Assembly: GCA_003161815.1 (NCBI GenBank)
Contig: PMNN01000185.1
Coordinates: 1-5,020 of the forward strand
From: Methanobacterium sp.
GTDB taxonomy: Archaea; Methanobacteriota; Methanobacteria; Methanobacteriales; Methanobacteriaceae
Direction of reading: 5' to 3'
Length of the DNA: 5,020 bases
Positions 1-4,428 of this stretch are shown piece by piece. The notes under the pieces are model-generated. The model ran no database searches. It had not been told where the DNA came from and was given only the letters and a program-made list of their open reading frames with translations. Made by a program: the position numbers and the translations under genes. Position 1 is the first letter of the stretch. Each line of letters starts with the position of its first letter.

Positions 1-294
1 ATTATCGGTGTTACGGGCAGCAGCAGTTACAGATCCAGTTGCACTACCTATATTATTTGTTTGATCTCCAGTACTTGAGAATGAACGATATCCGAATGGA
101 CCGCTTACATCAACTGCCCAACTACCGGAATAATTTACAACAATATTAACATCATTAGAAGCTGAAGCGTTTGAACTGGATGTATTAGAACTCTGCGTGT
201 TATTACTGGAATTAGTATTATTTGATGTACATCCAGATACCGCTACAACAAAACAAACAACTAAAACTAATAAACCTATTTGAAGTTTTTTCAC
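1..294 (-). CDS. Secreted lipoprotein, N-terminal part (C-terminus off the window)
   Basis: The frame is open from a GTG start at 294 to the window edge, giving 98 residues with no stop. The N-terminus is a lipoprotein signal peptide: KK at 2-3, a hydrophobic core at 5-18, then the lipobox VSGC with the lipid-anchor Cys at residue 22. Residues 23-46 are a low-complexity Ser/Asn/Thr linker, usual for archaeal cell-surface proteins. From residue 47 a domain begins (NIVVNYSGSW, then a Gly/Ser/Thr-rich stretch) that looks beta-rich. It resembles small secreted lipoproteins of Methanobacteriales from memory, but I cannot name a family or function. The start is supported by a GGGGG-containing SD at 299-303, four nt upstream, and by the signal peptide beginning directly there. 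It is transcribed away from the histidine kinase. The lipoprotein call is firm; the role is unknown. Confidence 0.85.
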   Translation of the reverse strand, partial: MKKLQIGLLVLVVCFVVAVSGCTSNNTNSSNNTQSSNTSSSNASASNDVNIVVNYSGSWAVDVSGPFGYRSFSSTGDQTNNIGSATGSVTAAARNTDN

Positions 295-330
295 TTTACC
301 CCCTTCCCTAAAATTTTTTATCCCGAATTT

Positions 331-342
331 CTATTAAATAAC
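331..342 (-). promoter_or_regulatory. Candidate TATA box for the lipoprotein gene
   Basis: Read on the minus strand this is GTTATTTAATAG, an AT-rich TATA-like box. A start about 25 nt downstream would fall near 310, leaving a short leader of about 16 nt that includes the SD at 299-303. A second candidate, TTTTATAC, lies farther upstream at 400-407 and would give a leader of about 80 nt. Between the two is a small dyad, ACCCA-AA-TGGGT (346-357), that could be an operator. The choice between the boxes cannot be made from sequence alone. Confidence 0.3.
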
Positions 343-499
343 ACTACCCAAATGGGTTTTACTAATTATTTTTTTTGGGAATGATTCTTTTTTAATTCGT
401 ATAAAAGATGGTACCCGCAACCCCATGGATAGGTTGAATTGAATATAATTCTATATGTAGTTAATTATCACAATCATATAAAAATTTTTTGGGTTGAAT

Positions 500-569
500 G
501 TGGCGTTTTTTATATTAACAATTTTAAAAAGAAGATAATAAGTCAATTTATAATTGATCAAAACGCCAC
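500..569 (+). repeat. 10-bp inverted repeat enclosing 50 nt, with an inner hairpin
   Basis: GTGGCGTTTT at 500-509 is exactly complementary to AAAACGCCAC at 560-569. The arms hold the only cluster of GC pairs in a very AT-rich stretch. Inside the 50-nt loop, TCAATT (543-548) and AATTGA (552-557) form a second small hairpin. It could be the basal stem of a structured RNA, since a TATA-like ATATAAAA at 476-483 would start transcripts close to 500, or the ends of a tiny mobile element; no clear target-site duplication flanks the arms. A 63-codon frame starting at TTG 439 crosses the region, but it does not look like a real gene. Confidence 0.55.
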
Positions 570-590
570 TATTAGATATCTTCGGATTAC

Positions 591-637
591 ATCAGTCCAT
601 GAAGGCATATTTAATATTCCTCATCACTGATTTTTTT
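591..637 (+). terminator. Hairpin plus T-tract, candidate terminator
   Basis: ATCAGT (591-596) pairs with ACTGAT (626-631), and ATGAAGG (599-605) pairs with CCTCAT (619-624) with one bulged A. The loop is 13 nt. The stem runs directly into seven T (631-637). T-tracts are the main archaeal termination signal, and the hairpin makes this the clearest terminator-like site in the left intergenic region. No convincing protein gene on the plus strand feeds into it, so it may end a non-coding transcript that includes the inverted repeat at 500-569. Confidence 0.4.
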
Positions 638-681
638 ACTTCGTTATTCTTCTATTTTTAATATATAATTTAAAAGGATAA

Positions 682-704
682 CTCAATTAATTTAAATAAT
701 TGAG
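682..704. repeat. Perfect 8-bp hairpin
   Basis: CTCAATTA (682-689) and TAATTGAG (697-704) are exact inverted copies around a 7-nt loop. It lies about 15 nt after a TATA-rich stretch (AATATATAA, near 660-668), so it would fall at the beginning of any transcript started there. An operator or a 5'-end stem are both possible. Because the arms are mostly A/T, chance occurrence is not excluded. Confidence 0.35.
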
Positions 705-763
705 ATTATATAAAATTATAGTAGTAAATCAACACGTTTGAGATTTTAATCTTATTATGGTAG

Positions 764-817
764 CGCATATTTTAAAGCAAGGATCCATGCAGACCAATAT
801 GTCGTGATAGATTTTTT
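764..817 (+). other. Hairpin with inner near-palindrome and T-tract
   Basis: CGCATATT (764-771) pairs with AATATG-T-CG (796-804) with one bulged T, giving eight pairs. The 24-nt loop contains a 14-bp near-palindrome, GCA-A-GGATCC-A-TGC (777-790). Seven nt after the stem come six T (812-817). The arrangement fits a terminator or the 3' end of a small RNA lying between about 690 and 817, or a long leader of the kinase gene. The evidence is hand-drawn pairing only. Confidence 0.25.
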
Positions 818-839
818 ACAACCATTTTATTATTAAAAA

Positions 840-873
840 AAACTGCTTTAAGACCGTATTTAAACTGCTTTAA
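840..873 (+). promoter_or_regulatory. 12-bp direct repeat around a TATA-like box, candidate kinase operator/promoter
   Basis: AAACTGCTTTAA occurs at 840-851 and again, identically, at 862-873. The copies are 22 bp apart, about two turns of B-DNA, so one protein dimer or two monomers could bind the same face. Between them and touching the second copy is TATTTAAA (857-864), a plausible TATA box preceded by the purine-rich AGACCG. A start about 25 nt on, near 885, would leave a leader of about 40-50 nt before the kinase start. A regulator on the repeats would then compete with TBP/TFB. The repeat itself is certain; its role is inferred. Confidence 0.45.
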
Positions 874-922
874 ATGAATAATTTAAGAAATTAAAAAATC
901 ATTTTTTAATAGAACAATTTTA

Positions 923-2986
923 ATGAAGGTAAAAATGATTTCTTATAAAAATGAACCGTTAATATCCTTTAAAACTGCTGTGATATTAGCATTTATTATG
1001 GTAATTAGTTTTGCAGTTATTTCAATATTGTTGAGAAATGAATCCACCATAAGGTTGATTTTCAGTGATCTGGCAAGTCCAATTATAGAGTTATTAGTTA
1101 TTATAAGCTTGTTTTACGCGGCAAAGCGATCTGCTGCTCGGGGGCGGCGTGAGTATATTGGGTGGATGCTAATGACTGTGGCATTTTTATTTTATTTCTT
1201 CGGAGATATAACATGGGGAATTTTGGAGATAGGGTTACATCAAACCCCTTTCCCTTCAGTAGCTGACTTTTTTTACTTATCTTTTTATCCTCTTTTTGCT
1301 CTGGGTATTTATTACTTACCAAGAATTCCCTTTAATCGTAGCGAAGAATTTAAATTAGTTTTAGACGTTGGAATTGTACTTATAACAGTGGGTCTCATTT
1401 TCTGGACATTTTTGATTATCCCCACCATTTCAAAGCAAGAAAACTTTTTAGCCAGTATTATATCTGTAATCTATATACTAGGGGATTTTGTTTTACTTTT
1501 TGTACTACTGAGACTACTTTACAGTAAGTTTGAAGAGGTTTATTATGGCCCGGTGATACTCTTGGGTATGGGTGTAATTGCCCTAATTGTAACTGATAGT
1601 ATTTACTCGTTCCAAGCCGTGCACGGCACTTATACGTCGGGTGGCTTGTTGGATACTGGTTGGATAATAAGTTTTGCATTGATAGGATTAGCTGCTTTTC
1701 TACAAACTTTTAACAAACATTTCGAACCATTTAGATGGTTTAAAATTCGAGTTTGGCTAAGGAGATCCACTTTGAATTCTTATTTGCCTCTAATTTGGGT
1801 GCTAGTTGCATTTATTTTACTTGCTTGGGCTAATGAAAATCTACCCATTCAAAATTTAGAGCATATAGAATTTGGAGTGGGATTCATCATTTTCCTTGTA
1901 CTCATCCGTCAAATTGTAACATTAAACGAGAATAAAAATCTTTATTTAGAAGCAGAAAAGGAGATTAAAAATCGTGAAAAGGCAGAAACGGCACTTACAG
2001 AAAGTGAGAGGAATTATCGTGAATTGGTGGATAATTCAATGGTTGCAGTTTATAAAACCGACTTAAAGGGTAACATACTTTTTGCGAATAATGCAATGGC
2101 CAAGATCTTTAATTTTGATAGTGTTGAGCATTTAAATGCGAAAAACGCCGCCCAATTATATAAAAATCCTTCAGATCGGAATAAGGTCATTGAAAAACTT
2201 AAAACGGTAGGTAGTTTCAGTCAATATGAACTTGAATTGTTATCCAACACCGGTGAGACAATAAACATACTTCTTAGTGCAAACTTGATAGGTAATAGCA
2301 TATCTGGTATGATGATGGATATCAGCGACCGTAAAAAGGCAGAAGTTTCGCTTAAAAAATCATTAAAGGAGAAAGATATGCTCTTGAAAGAGGTTCATCA
2401 TAGGGTTAAGAATAACATGCAGATAATTTCTAGTTTATTGAATCTTCAGGAGGCTAATGTAGAGGGAGAAGAAGCAAGTAATGTTTTACAGGAGAGTCAA
2501 AATCGGGTGCTATCCATGGCCATGATCCATGAAATGCTTTATCAATCTAAAGATCTGAACCACATTAACTTTTCCAATTACATAAGAAAACTGGCTTCTA
2601 ATTTATTTCACACATATGGTGTAAAAAATATCTCCTCATCAATTAATGTGGAGGAAGTTTTTTTGAATGTTGAAACCTCAGTTCCACTGGGCTTGATAAT
2701 AAGTGAATTAGTCTCTAACAGCATAAAATATGCATTCCCTAATCAAAAAACAGGTAAAATATTCATAAGCCTACACTCCTGTGATGATAAATACAAACTC
2801 ACTATCAGTGATAATGGCGTCGGTTTCCCAAGAGATCTCGATTTTAAAAATATAGAATCGTCACTAGGCCTTAAATTAGTAAATTCACTTGTAAAACAAC
2901 TTGATGGTTCAATTGAGCTTGATAAAAGTCAGGGCACCAAATTCACTATCAAATTTAAAGAATTAAAATATAAAAAAAGAATATAA
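923..2986 (+). CDS. Multi-pass membrane sensor histidine kinase, PAS + HisKA_2 + HATPase_c
   Basis: This 687-residue protein autophosphorylates on His and should pass the phosphate to a response regulator, none of which is encoded nearby. About ten membrane segments fill residues 17-333 (roughly 18-37, 48-68, 79-103, 109-132, 146-168, 174-200, 208-230, 242-262, 287-303, 314-333), with short loops and no large outer domain, so the signal is probably sensed in or near the membrane. Conserved-looking motifs there are GDITW (94-98) and PSVADFFYLSFYP (111-123). A helical linker (334-365) leads to a PAS domain (361-473) ending in DISDRKKAE. The H-box EVHHRVKNNMQ (490-500) holds the phosphoacceptor, most likely His493. 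The ATPase has the N-box ELVSNSIKYAF (595-605, Asn599), G1 DNGVGFP (630-636) and a Gly-rich segment SLGLKLV (647-653). The ATG at 923 lacks an SD; the in-frame ATG at 935 has GAAGGT (925-930) four nt before it and is a serious alternative, shortening the protein by four residues. Confidence 0.93.
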   Translation: MKVKMISYKNEPLISFKTAVILAFIMVISFAVISILLRNESTIRLIFSDLASPIIELLVIISLFYAAKRSAARGRREYIGWMLMTVAFLFYFFGDITWGILEIGLHQTPFPSVADFFYLSFYPLFALGIYYLPRIPFNRSEEFKLVLDVGIVLITVGLIFWTFLIIPTISKQENFLASIISVIYILGDFVLLFVLLRLLYSKFEEVYYGPVILLGMGVIALIVTDSIYSFQAVHGTYTSGGLLDTGWIISFALIGLAAFLQTFNKHFEPFRWFKIRVWLRRSTLNSYLPLIWVLVAFILLAWANENLPIQNLEHIEFGVGFIIFLVLIRQIVTLNENKNLYLEAEKEIKNREKAETALTESERNYRELVDNSMVAVYKTDLKGNILFANNAMAKIFNFDSVEHLNAKNAAQLYKNPSDRNKVIEKLKTVGSFSQYELELLSNTGETINILLSANLIGNSISGMMMDISDRKKAEVSLKKSLKEKDMLLKEVHHRVKNNMQIISSLLNLQEANVEGEEASNVLQESQNRVLSMAMIHEMLYQSKDLNHINFSNYIRKLASNLFHTYGVKNISSSINVEEVFLNVETSVPLGLIISELVSNSIKYAFPNQKTGKIFISLHSCDDKYKLTISDNGVGFPRDLDFKNIESSLGLKLVNSLVKQLDGSIELDKSQGTKFTIKFKELKYKKRI

Positions 2987-3157
2987 AAGTTTATTTGAAT
3001 GAATCTGATAATGTATATTAAATTATAATCTTATGGAGCAATACCTACATTTCAGTCATCTGATTAACGTACAACTCATATCATACATTAAACAATTGAG
3101 AGCCTCTGATTACTCCTATTCTAATTAATAAAGTCTTCGTCTGAGCGTTATTGATTT

Positions 3158-3191
3158 AAATTTCAAACTATATTTGATTGTGAATTTTTTT
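3158..3191 (+). terminator. Weak hairpin and T-tract in the convergent spacer
   Basis: AAA-T-TTCA (3158-3165, with one bulged T) pairs with TGAATTT (3181-3187), and the stem merges into seven T (3185-3191). It sits about 170 bp after the kinase stop and about 40 bp before the stop of the convergent gene, so it may end kinase transcripts and, through its stem, also act on the other strand. The rest of the 241-bp spacer (2987-3227) shows no gene I trust, only an unsupported 31-codon frame. Confidence 0.3.
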
Positions 3192-3227
3192 GATATAATT
3201 TTGGAATTTATTTTTAAATCATATGGT

Positions 3228-3536
3228 TTAATCAAATTTGAGTATTAATTCTATTTCACTATTATTTTCAGGTCTTATACTCTCATTTGTAGATCCTAAT
3301 TTAGTGCGAATATCATTAATAAGTTTATCCGGGATTGATTTTTCTTTAAGGGGTTTTATACCAATCGCTACAGCTGATTCAGTGGGATGCAAATTTATAA
3401 GATAAATGTTTAGTTCATTATTATACTCTATATTTAACTCCTTAAGAGATTGTGTAATCTTTTTCTTAATATCATTGTATTTCCGACTCTCTTCGGATCG
3501 TAATCTTTTTAATTCATTTAAATCGTCTTTAAGCAA
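3228..3536 (-). CDS. Small unrecognised protein with an N-terminal charged helix (102 aa)
   Basis: I do not recognise this family. The frame is open from GTG 3545, but that GTG is part of the SD itself (GGAGGTG, 3543-3549). A TTG at 3534-3536 lies five nt after the SD, so translation should begin there with MLKDDLNELK. Residues 2-36 are a strongly charged helix, possibly a coiled coil (LNELKRLRSEESRKYNDIKK). Then come two probable beta strands (41-50, ELNIYLINLH; 54-61, AVAIGIKP), a helix (67-80) and a final strand (94-101, EIELILKF), suggesting a small alpha/beta fold. There is no signal peptide, membrane segment or Cys, so a cytoplasmic protein is likely. It is convergent with the kinase and divergent from the methionine-rich gene, with its own promoter. 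The strong SD supports that it is real. Confidence 0.75.
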   Translation of the reverse strand: MLKDDLNELKRLRSEESRKYNDIKKKITQSLKELNIEYNNELNIYLINLHPTESAVAIGIKPLKEKSIPDKLINDIRTKLGSTNESIRPENNSEIELILKFD

Positions 3537-3542
3537 ATAATA

Positions 3543-3552
3543 CACCTCCTCT
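3543..3552 (-). promoter_or_regulatory. Strong SD that fixes a TTG start
   Basis: Read on the minus strand the site is AGAGGAGGTG, a near-perfect match to the complement of the archaeal 16S rRNA 3' end. Its last three bases are the GTG that would otherwise be taken as the start codon of the downstream gene. The spacing of five nt (TATTA) to TTG at 3536 is ideal, so the site argues for the TTG. Confidence 0.8.
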
Positions 3553-3573
3553 TAGTAATAAATAAATTATTAC

Positions 3574-3585
3574 ATAAATTTATAC
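3574..3585 (-). promoter_or_regulatory. Candidate TATA box for the small gene at 3228-3536
   Basis: The minus strand reads GTATAAATTTAT, preceded by AAAATTTC as a possible TFB-recognition element. Initiation about 25 nt downstream would fall near 3553-3556, just before the SD at 3543-3552, giving a short leader of about 17-20 nt. The geometry fits a simple archaeal promoter well. Confidence 0.45.
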
Positions 3586-3624
3586 GAAATTTTACTTTAT
3601 CATGGTTATTCAAATATTTACTTT

Positions 3625-3682
3625 ATTAAATCATTCAATTTAAAATTAGATTACAGGATTATTTTAATTGAATGATTGTAAT
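3625..3682. repeat. Long imperfect hairpin (up to 21 bp) in the divergent intergenic region
   Basis: AATCATTCAATT (3629-3640) is exactly complementary to AATTGAATGATT (3666-3677). After one bulged T (3641), AAAAT (3642-3646) pairs with ATTTT (3661-3665). Outside, ATTA (3625-3628) pairs with TAAT (3679-3682) past one bulged G. The loop is 14 nt (3647-3660). At about 21 pairs it is the longest stem in the window. It lies upstream of both divergent genes, outside their apparent promoters. It could be a regulatory dyad, a transcribed small RNA, or a small MITE-like remnant; no tell-tale terminal duplication was seen. Confidence 0.5.
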
Positions 3683-3761
3683 TTATTTTAGAATTCATAT
3701 TTTTTTTAGAGTATTTAAAAAAAATGATTTCATATGTTTTTGAATTTTATGCTCAAAAAAT

Positions 3762-3835
3762 ATTATTCAACTGAGACATGCACTTCAAGTGTAAAAATGT
3801 GCATTAAAAGTGAATAATTTTAAAAATTCTTTTTT
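3762..3835 (+). other. Nested stem-loop followed by T-rich tract, possible small RNA 3' end or terminator
   Basis: ATTATTCA-A-CT (3762-3772, one bulged A) pairs with AGTGAATAAT (3809-3818). Inside it, ATGCAC (3778-3783) pairs with GTGCAT (3799-3804). The 15-nt loop overlaps an alternative palindrome CACTT-C-AAGTG (3781-3791). A T-rich tract follows (3827-3835, nearly all T). A stem-loop plus U-run fits the end of a transcript, but no gene upstream on this strand feeds it, so a non-coding RNA or a DNA-binding site is possible. It is a hand-drawn structure. Confidence 0.3.
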
Positions 3836-3876
3836 ATTCAAATTTTTTTAATATTAATATTAGGTAATTTATTAAT

Positions 3877-3890
3877 AAGGAAATTATATA
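3877..3890 (+). promoter_or_regulatory. BRE/TATA promoter for the methionine-rich gene
   Basis: AAGGAAAT followed by TATATA forms a purine-rich TFB-recognition element and TATA box. Transcription would start about 25 nt on, close to 3913. That point is both the end of the operator-like dyad and the first base of the long stem in the leader, which strengthens the assignment. The implied 5' leader is about 89 nt, long for an archaeal gene of this size. Confidence 0.5.
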
Positions 3891-3913
3891 CATTACCGTG
3901 TACAATAATGTAT
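3888..3913. promoter_or_regulatory. Operator-like dyad between TATA box and predicted start
   Basis: ATACATTA (3888-3895) and TAATGTAT (3906-3913) are perfect inverted copies with a 10-bp spacer that itself contains the palindrome TGTACA (3899-3904). The half-site centres are 18 bp apart. The dyad overlaps the end of the TATA box and reaches the predicted transcription start, where a bound homodimeric repressor would block polymerase recruitment. The regulator is not encoded in the window. Confidence 0.45.
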
Positions 3914-3974
3914 TAGGGCGAATTAAGGTGAAATAAATAATTTTTTTAGTAAAACTAAAATAAATTTGCCCTAA
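3913..3974 (+). promoter_or_regulatory. Structured 5' leader of the methionine-rich gene, candidate cis-acting RNA
   Basis: TTAGGGCGAATT (3913-3924) pairs with AATTTGCCCTAA (3963-3974): twelve pairs, one of them G-U, with four G-C pairs in an AT-rich region. The enclosed 38 nt contain a perfect 7-bp hairpin, TTTTAGT-AAA-ACTAAAA (3944-3960), and an SD-like AAGGTGA (3925-3931) not followed by a start codon. The stem ends ten nt before the real SDs and does not mask them directly. It may be a ligand- or temperature-responsive leader, an mRNA-stabilising 5' structure, or a protein site. It matches no riboswitch class I recognise. Confidence 0.4.
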
Positions 3975-3983
3975 ACAAAAAAT

Positions 3984-3997
3984 GGTGATAGGTGATA
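3984..3997 (+). promoter_or_regulatory. Doubled Shine-Dalgarno site
   Basis: GGTGATA occurs twice in perfect tandem (3984-3990 and 3991-3997). The second copy is five nt from the ATG at 4002 and is the likely working SD; the first may hold a standby ribosome. GGTGAT matches the archaeal 16S rRNA 3' end. The duplication suggests strong translation of the methionine-rich protein. Confidence 0.65.
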
Positions 3998-4001
3998 AAA
4001 A

Positions 4002-4196
4002 ATGGTTTTCGGAAGAGAAAAACATGAAATGATGATGAGTAAACATGACATGATGATGGATTGGTTAGTAGAAATGATGACCGAAGATGAAAAAAAGATG
4101 ATGGCCGTCAAAAAAATGGATATGAAAGTAATGGCATTAGAACAGAAACTTGAATACACTAAATGGCTTCGTGACTGGTTAAAAGGCAAAATGTAA
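4002..4196 (+). CDS. Methionine-rich small protein (64 aa), unrecognised
   Basis: I do not recognise this family. Of 64 residues 15 are Met (positions 1, 10-12, 17-19, 25-26, 33-34, 39, 41, 44, 64), with no Cys and no Pro. Residues 7-12 and 14-19 are duplicated blocks KHEMMM and KHDMMM, seven residues apart, followed by DWLVEMM. The remainder is charged (13 Lys/Arg, 12 Asp/Glu), and the C-terminal third is Met-poor with three aromatics (Tyr52, Trp55, Trp59). It should be a soluble, mainly helical protein without signal peptide or membrane segment. Met-His clusters can bind soft metals such as Cu(I) or serve as oxidisable side chains, and Met-rich helices can grip hydrophobic peptides, as in the SRP M domain; none is shown here. 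Its own promoter, operator-like dyad, structured leader, doubled SD and terminator argue for a real, controlled and well expressed gene. Confidence 0.8.
   Translation: MVFGREKHEMMMSKHDMMMDWLVEMMTEDEKKMMAVKKMDMKVMALEQKLEYTKWLRDWLKGKM
4020..4058 (+). repeat. In-frame 21-bp tandem duplication in the methionine-rich gene
   Basis: The 18 bases at 4020-4037 recur at 4041-4058 with one substitution (A to C, changing Glu to Asp). The period of 21 bp is seven codons, about two helical turns, so both KH(E/D)MMM blocks would sit on the same side of a helix. It looks like recent in-frame duplication or slippage in ATG-rich DNA. Confidence 0.75.
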
Positions 4197-4217
4197 GTAG
4201 TAAAATAAAAAAAATCT

Positions 4218-4266
4218 GCTAATAAAAAAAATTAATATTTTTATTAGCCCATTTTCAACTTTTTTT
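4218..4266 (+). terminator. Terminator of the methionine-rich gene
   Basis: GCTAATAAAAA (4218-4228) and TTTTTATTAGC (4238-4248) form a perfect 11-bp stem with a 9-nt loop, 22 nt after the stop codon. A seven-T tract follows at 4260-4266. A further run of nine T at 4350-4358 could act as back-up. The position and the T-tract fit archaeal termination. Confidence 0.55.
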
Positions 4267-4301
4267 AAAGATGCAGTATTTGATGCATAAATATTGATGA
4301 C

Positions 4302-4313
4302 TTAATATATTAA
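4302..4313. repeat. Perfect 12-bp AT palindrome
   Basis: TTAATATATTAA is self-complementary. It contains TATATA and so could be a TATA box or a site for a small DNA-binding dimer, but pure A/T palindromes arise often in DNA of this composition. The surrounding intergenic stretch 4267-4384 holds no gene I can support. Confidence 0.25.
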
Positions 4314-4384
4314 AAGAGAATTATTTTGAATTTAAACCATTTTTAGAAGTTTTTTTTTAATATTGTAGTATTAAATTAATTACC

Positions 4385-4393
4385 TTTTTATAT
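4385..4393 (+). promoter_or_regulatory. Distal TATA box for the DUF308 gene
   Basis: TTTTTATAT is close to the methanogen consensus TTTATATA. A start about 25 nt later, near 4414-4417, gives a leader of about 135 nt that would contain the whole inverted repeat at 4429-4523. A proximal alternative is AAATATAAATAT at 4499-4510, giving a start near 4530 and a leader of about 23 nt. Both may be used. Confidence 0.4.
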
Positions 4394-4428
4394 CATGGAT
4401 ATTTTATTTTGGTAAGCTTTTAATTCAC

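Noticed and set aside
500..569. Miniature transposon reading of the 10-bp inverted repeat
   Set aside because: The bases flanking the arms are not a clear target-site duplication, and the element is only 70 bp; left as a secondary option.
439..630. 63-codon open frame on the plus strand starting with TTG
   Set aside because: No convincing SD, no recognisable domain, and it spans both a strong inverted repeat and a terminator-like stem; a non-coding explanation fits better.
295..922. Search for tRNA, rRNA and CRISPR in the gene-free stretches
   Set aside because: No T-loop or acceptor-stem pattern and no series of regularly spaced repeats; the 12-bp direct repeat has only two copies.
1101..1679. 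Two antisense open frames inside the kinase gene
   Set aside because: They lie opposite hydrophobic, well-conserved coding sequence and have no SD; typical shadow frames.
3058..3112. Repeated TCTGATTA in the kinase-downstream spacer
   Set aside because: Only eight bases, two copies, irregular spacing and no link to a promoter; likely chance.
3033..3128. 31-codon frame on the plus strand starting MEQYLHFSHL
   Set aside because: It has an ATG and ordinary-looking residues but no SD and no promoter, and is short enough to occur by chance. Kept only as a possible small ORF.
3834..4189. Minus-strand open frames across the methionine-rich gene and its leader
   Set aside because: They are the complement of a repetitive ATG-rich sequence and AT-rich leader, lack an SD, and conflict with the plus-strand promoter, SD and terminator.
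4292..4300. TTGATGA, resembling a C box of a C/D-box guide RNA
   Set aside because: No D box (CTGA) or C'/D' pair at suitable spacing; the nearest CTGA is about 140 nt away.
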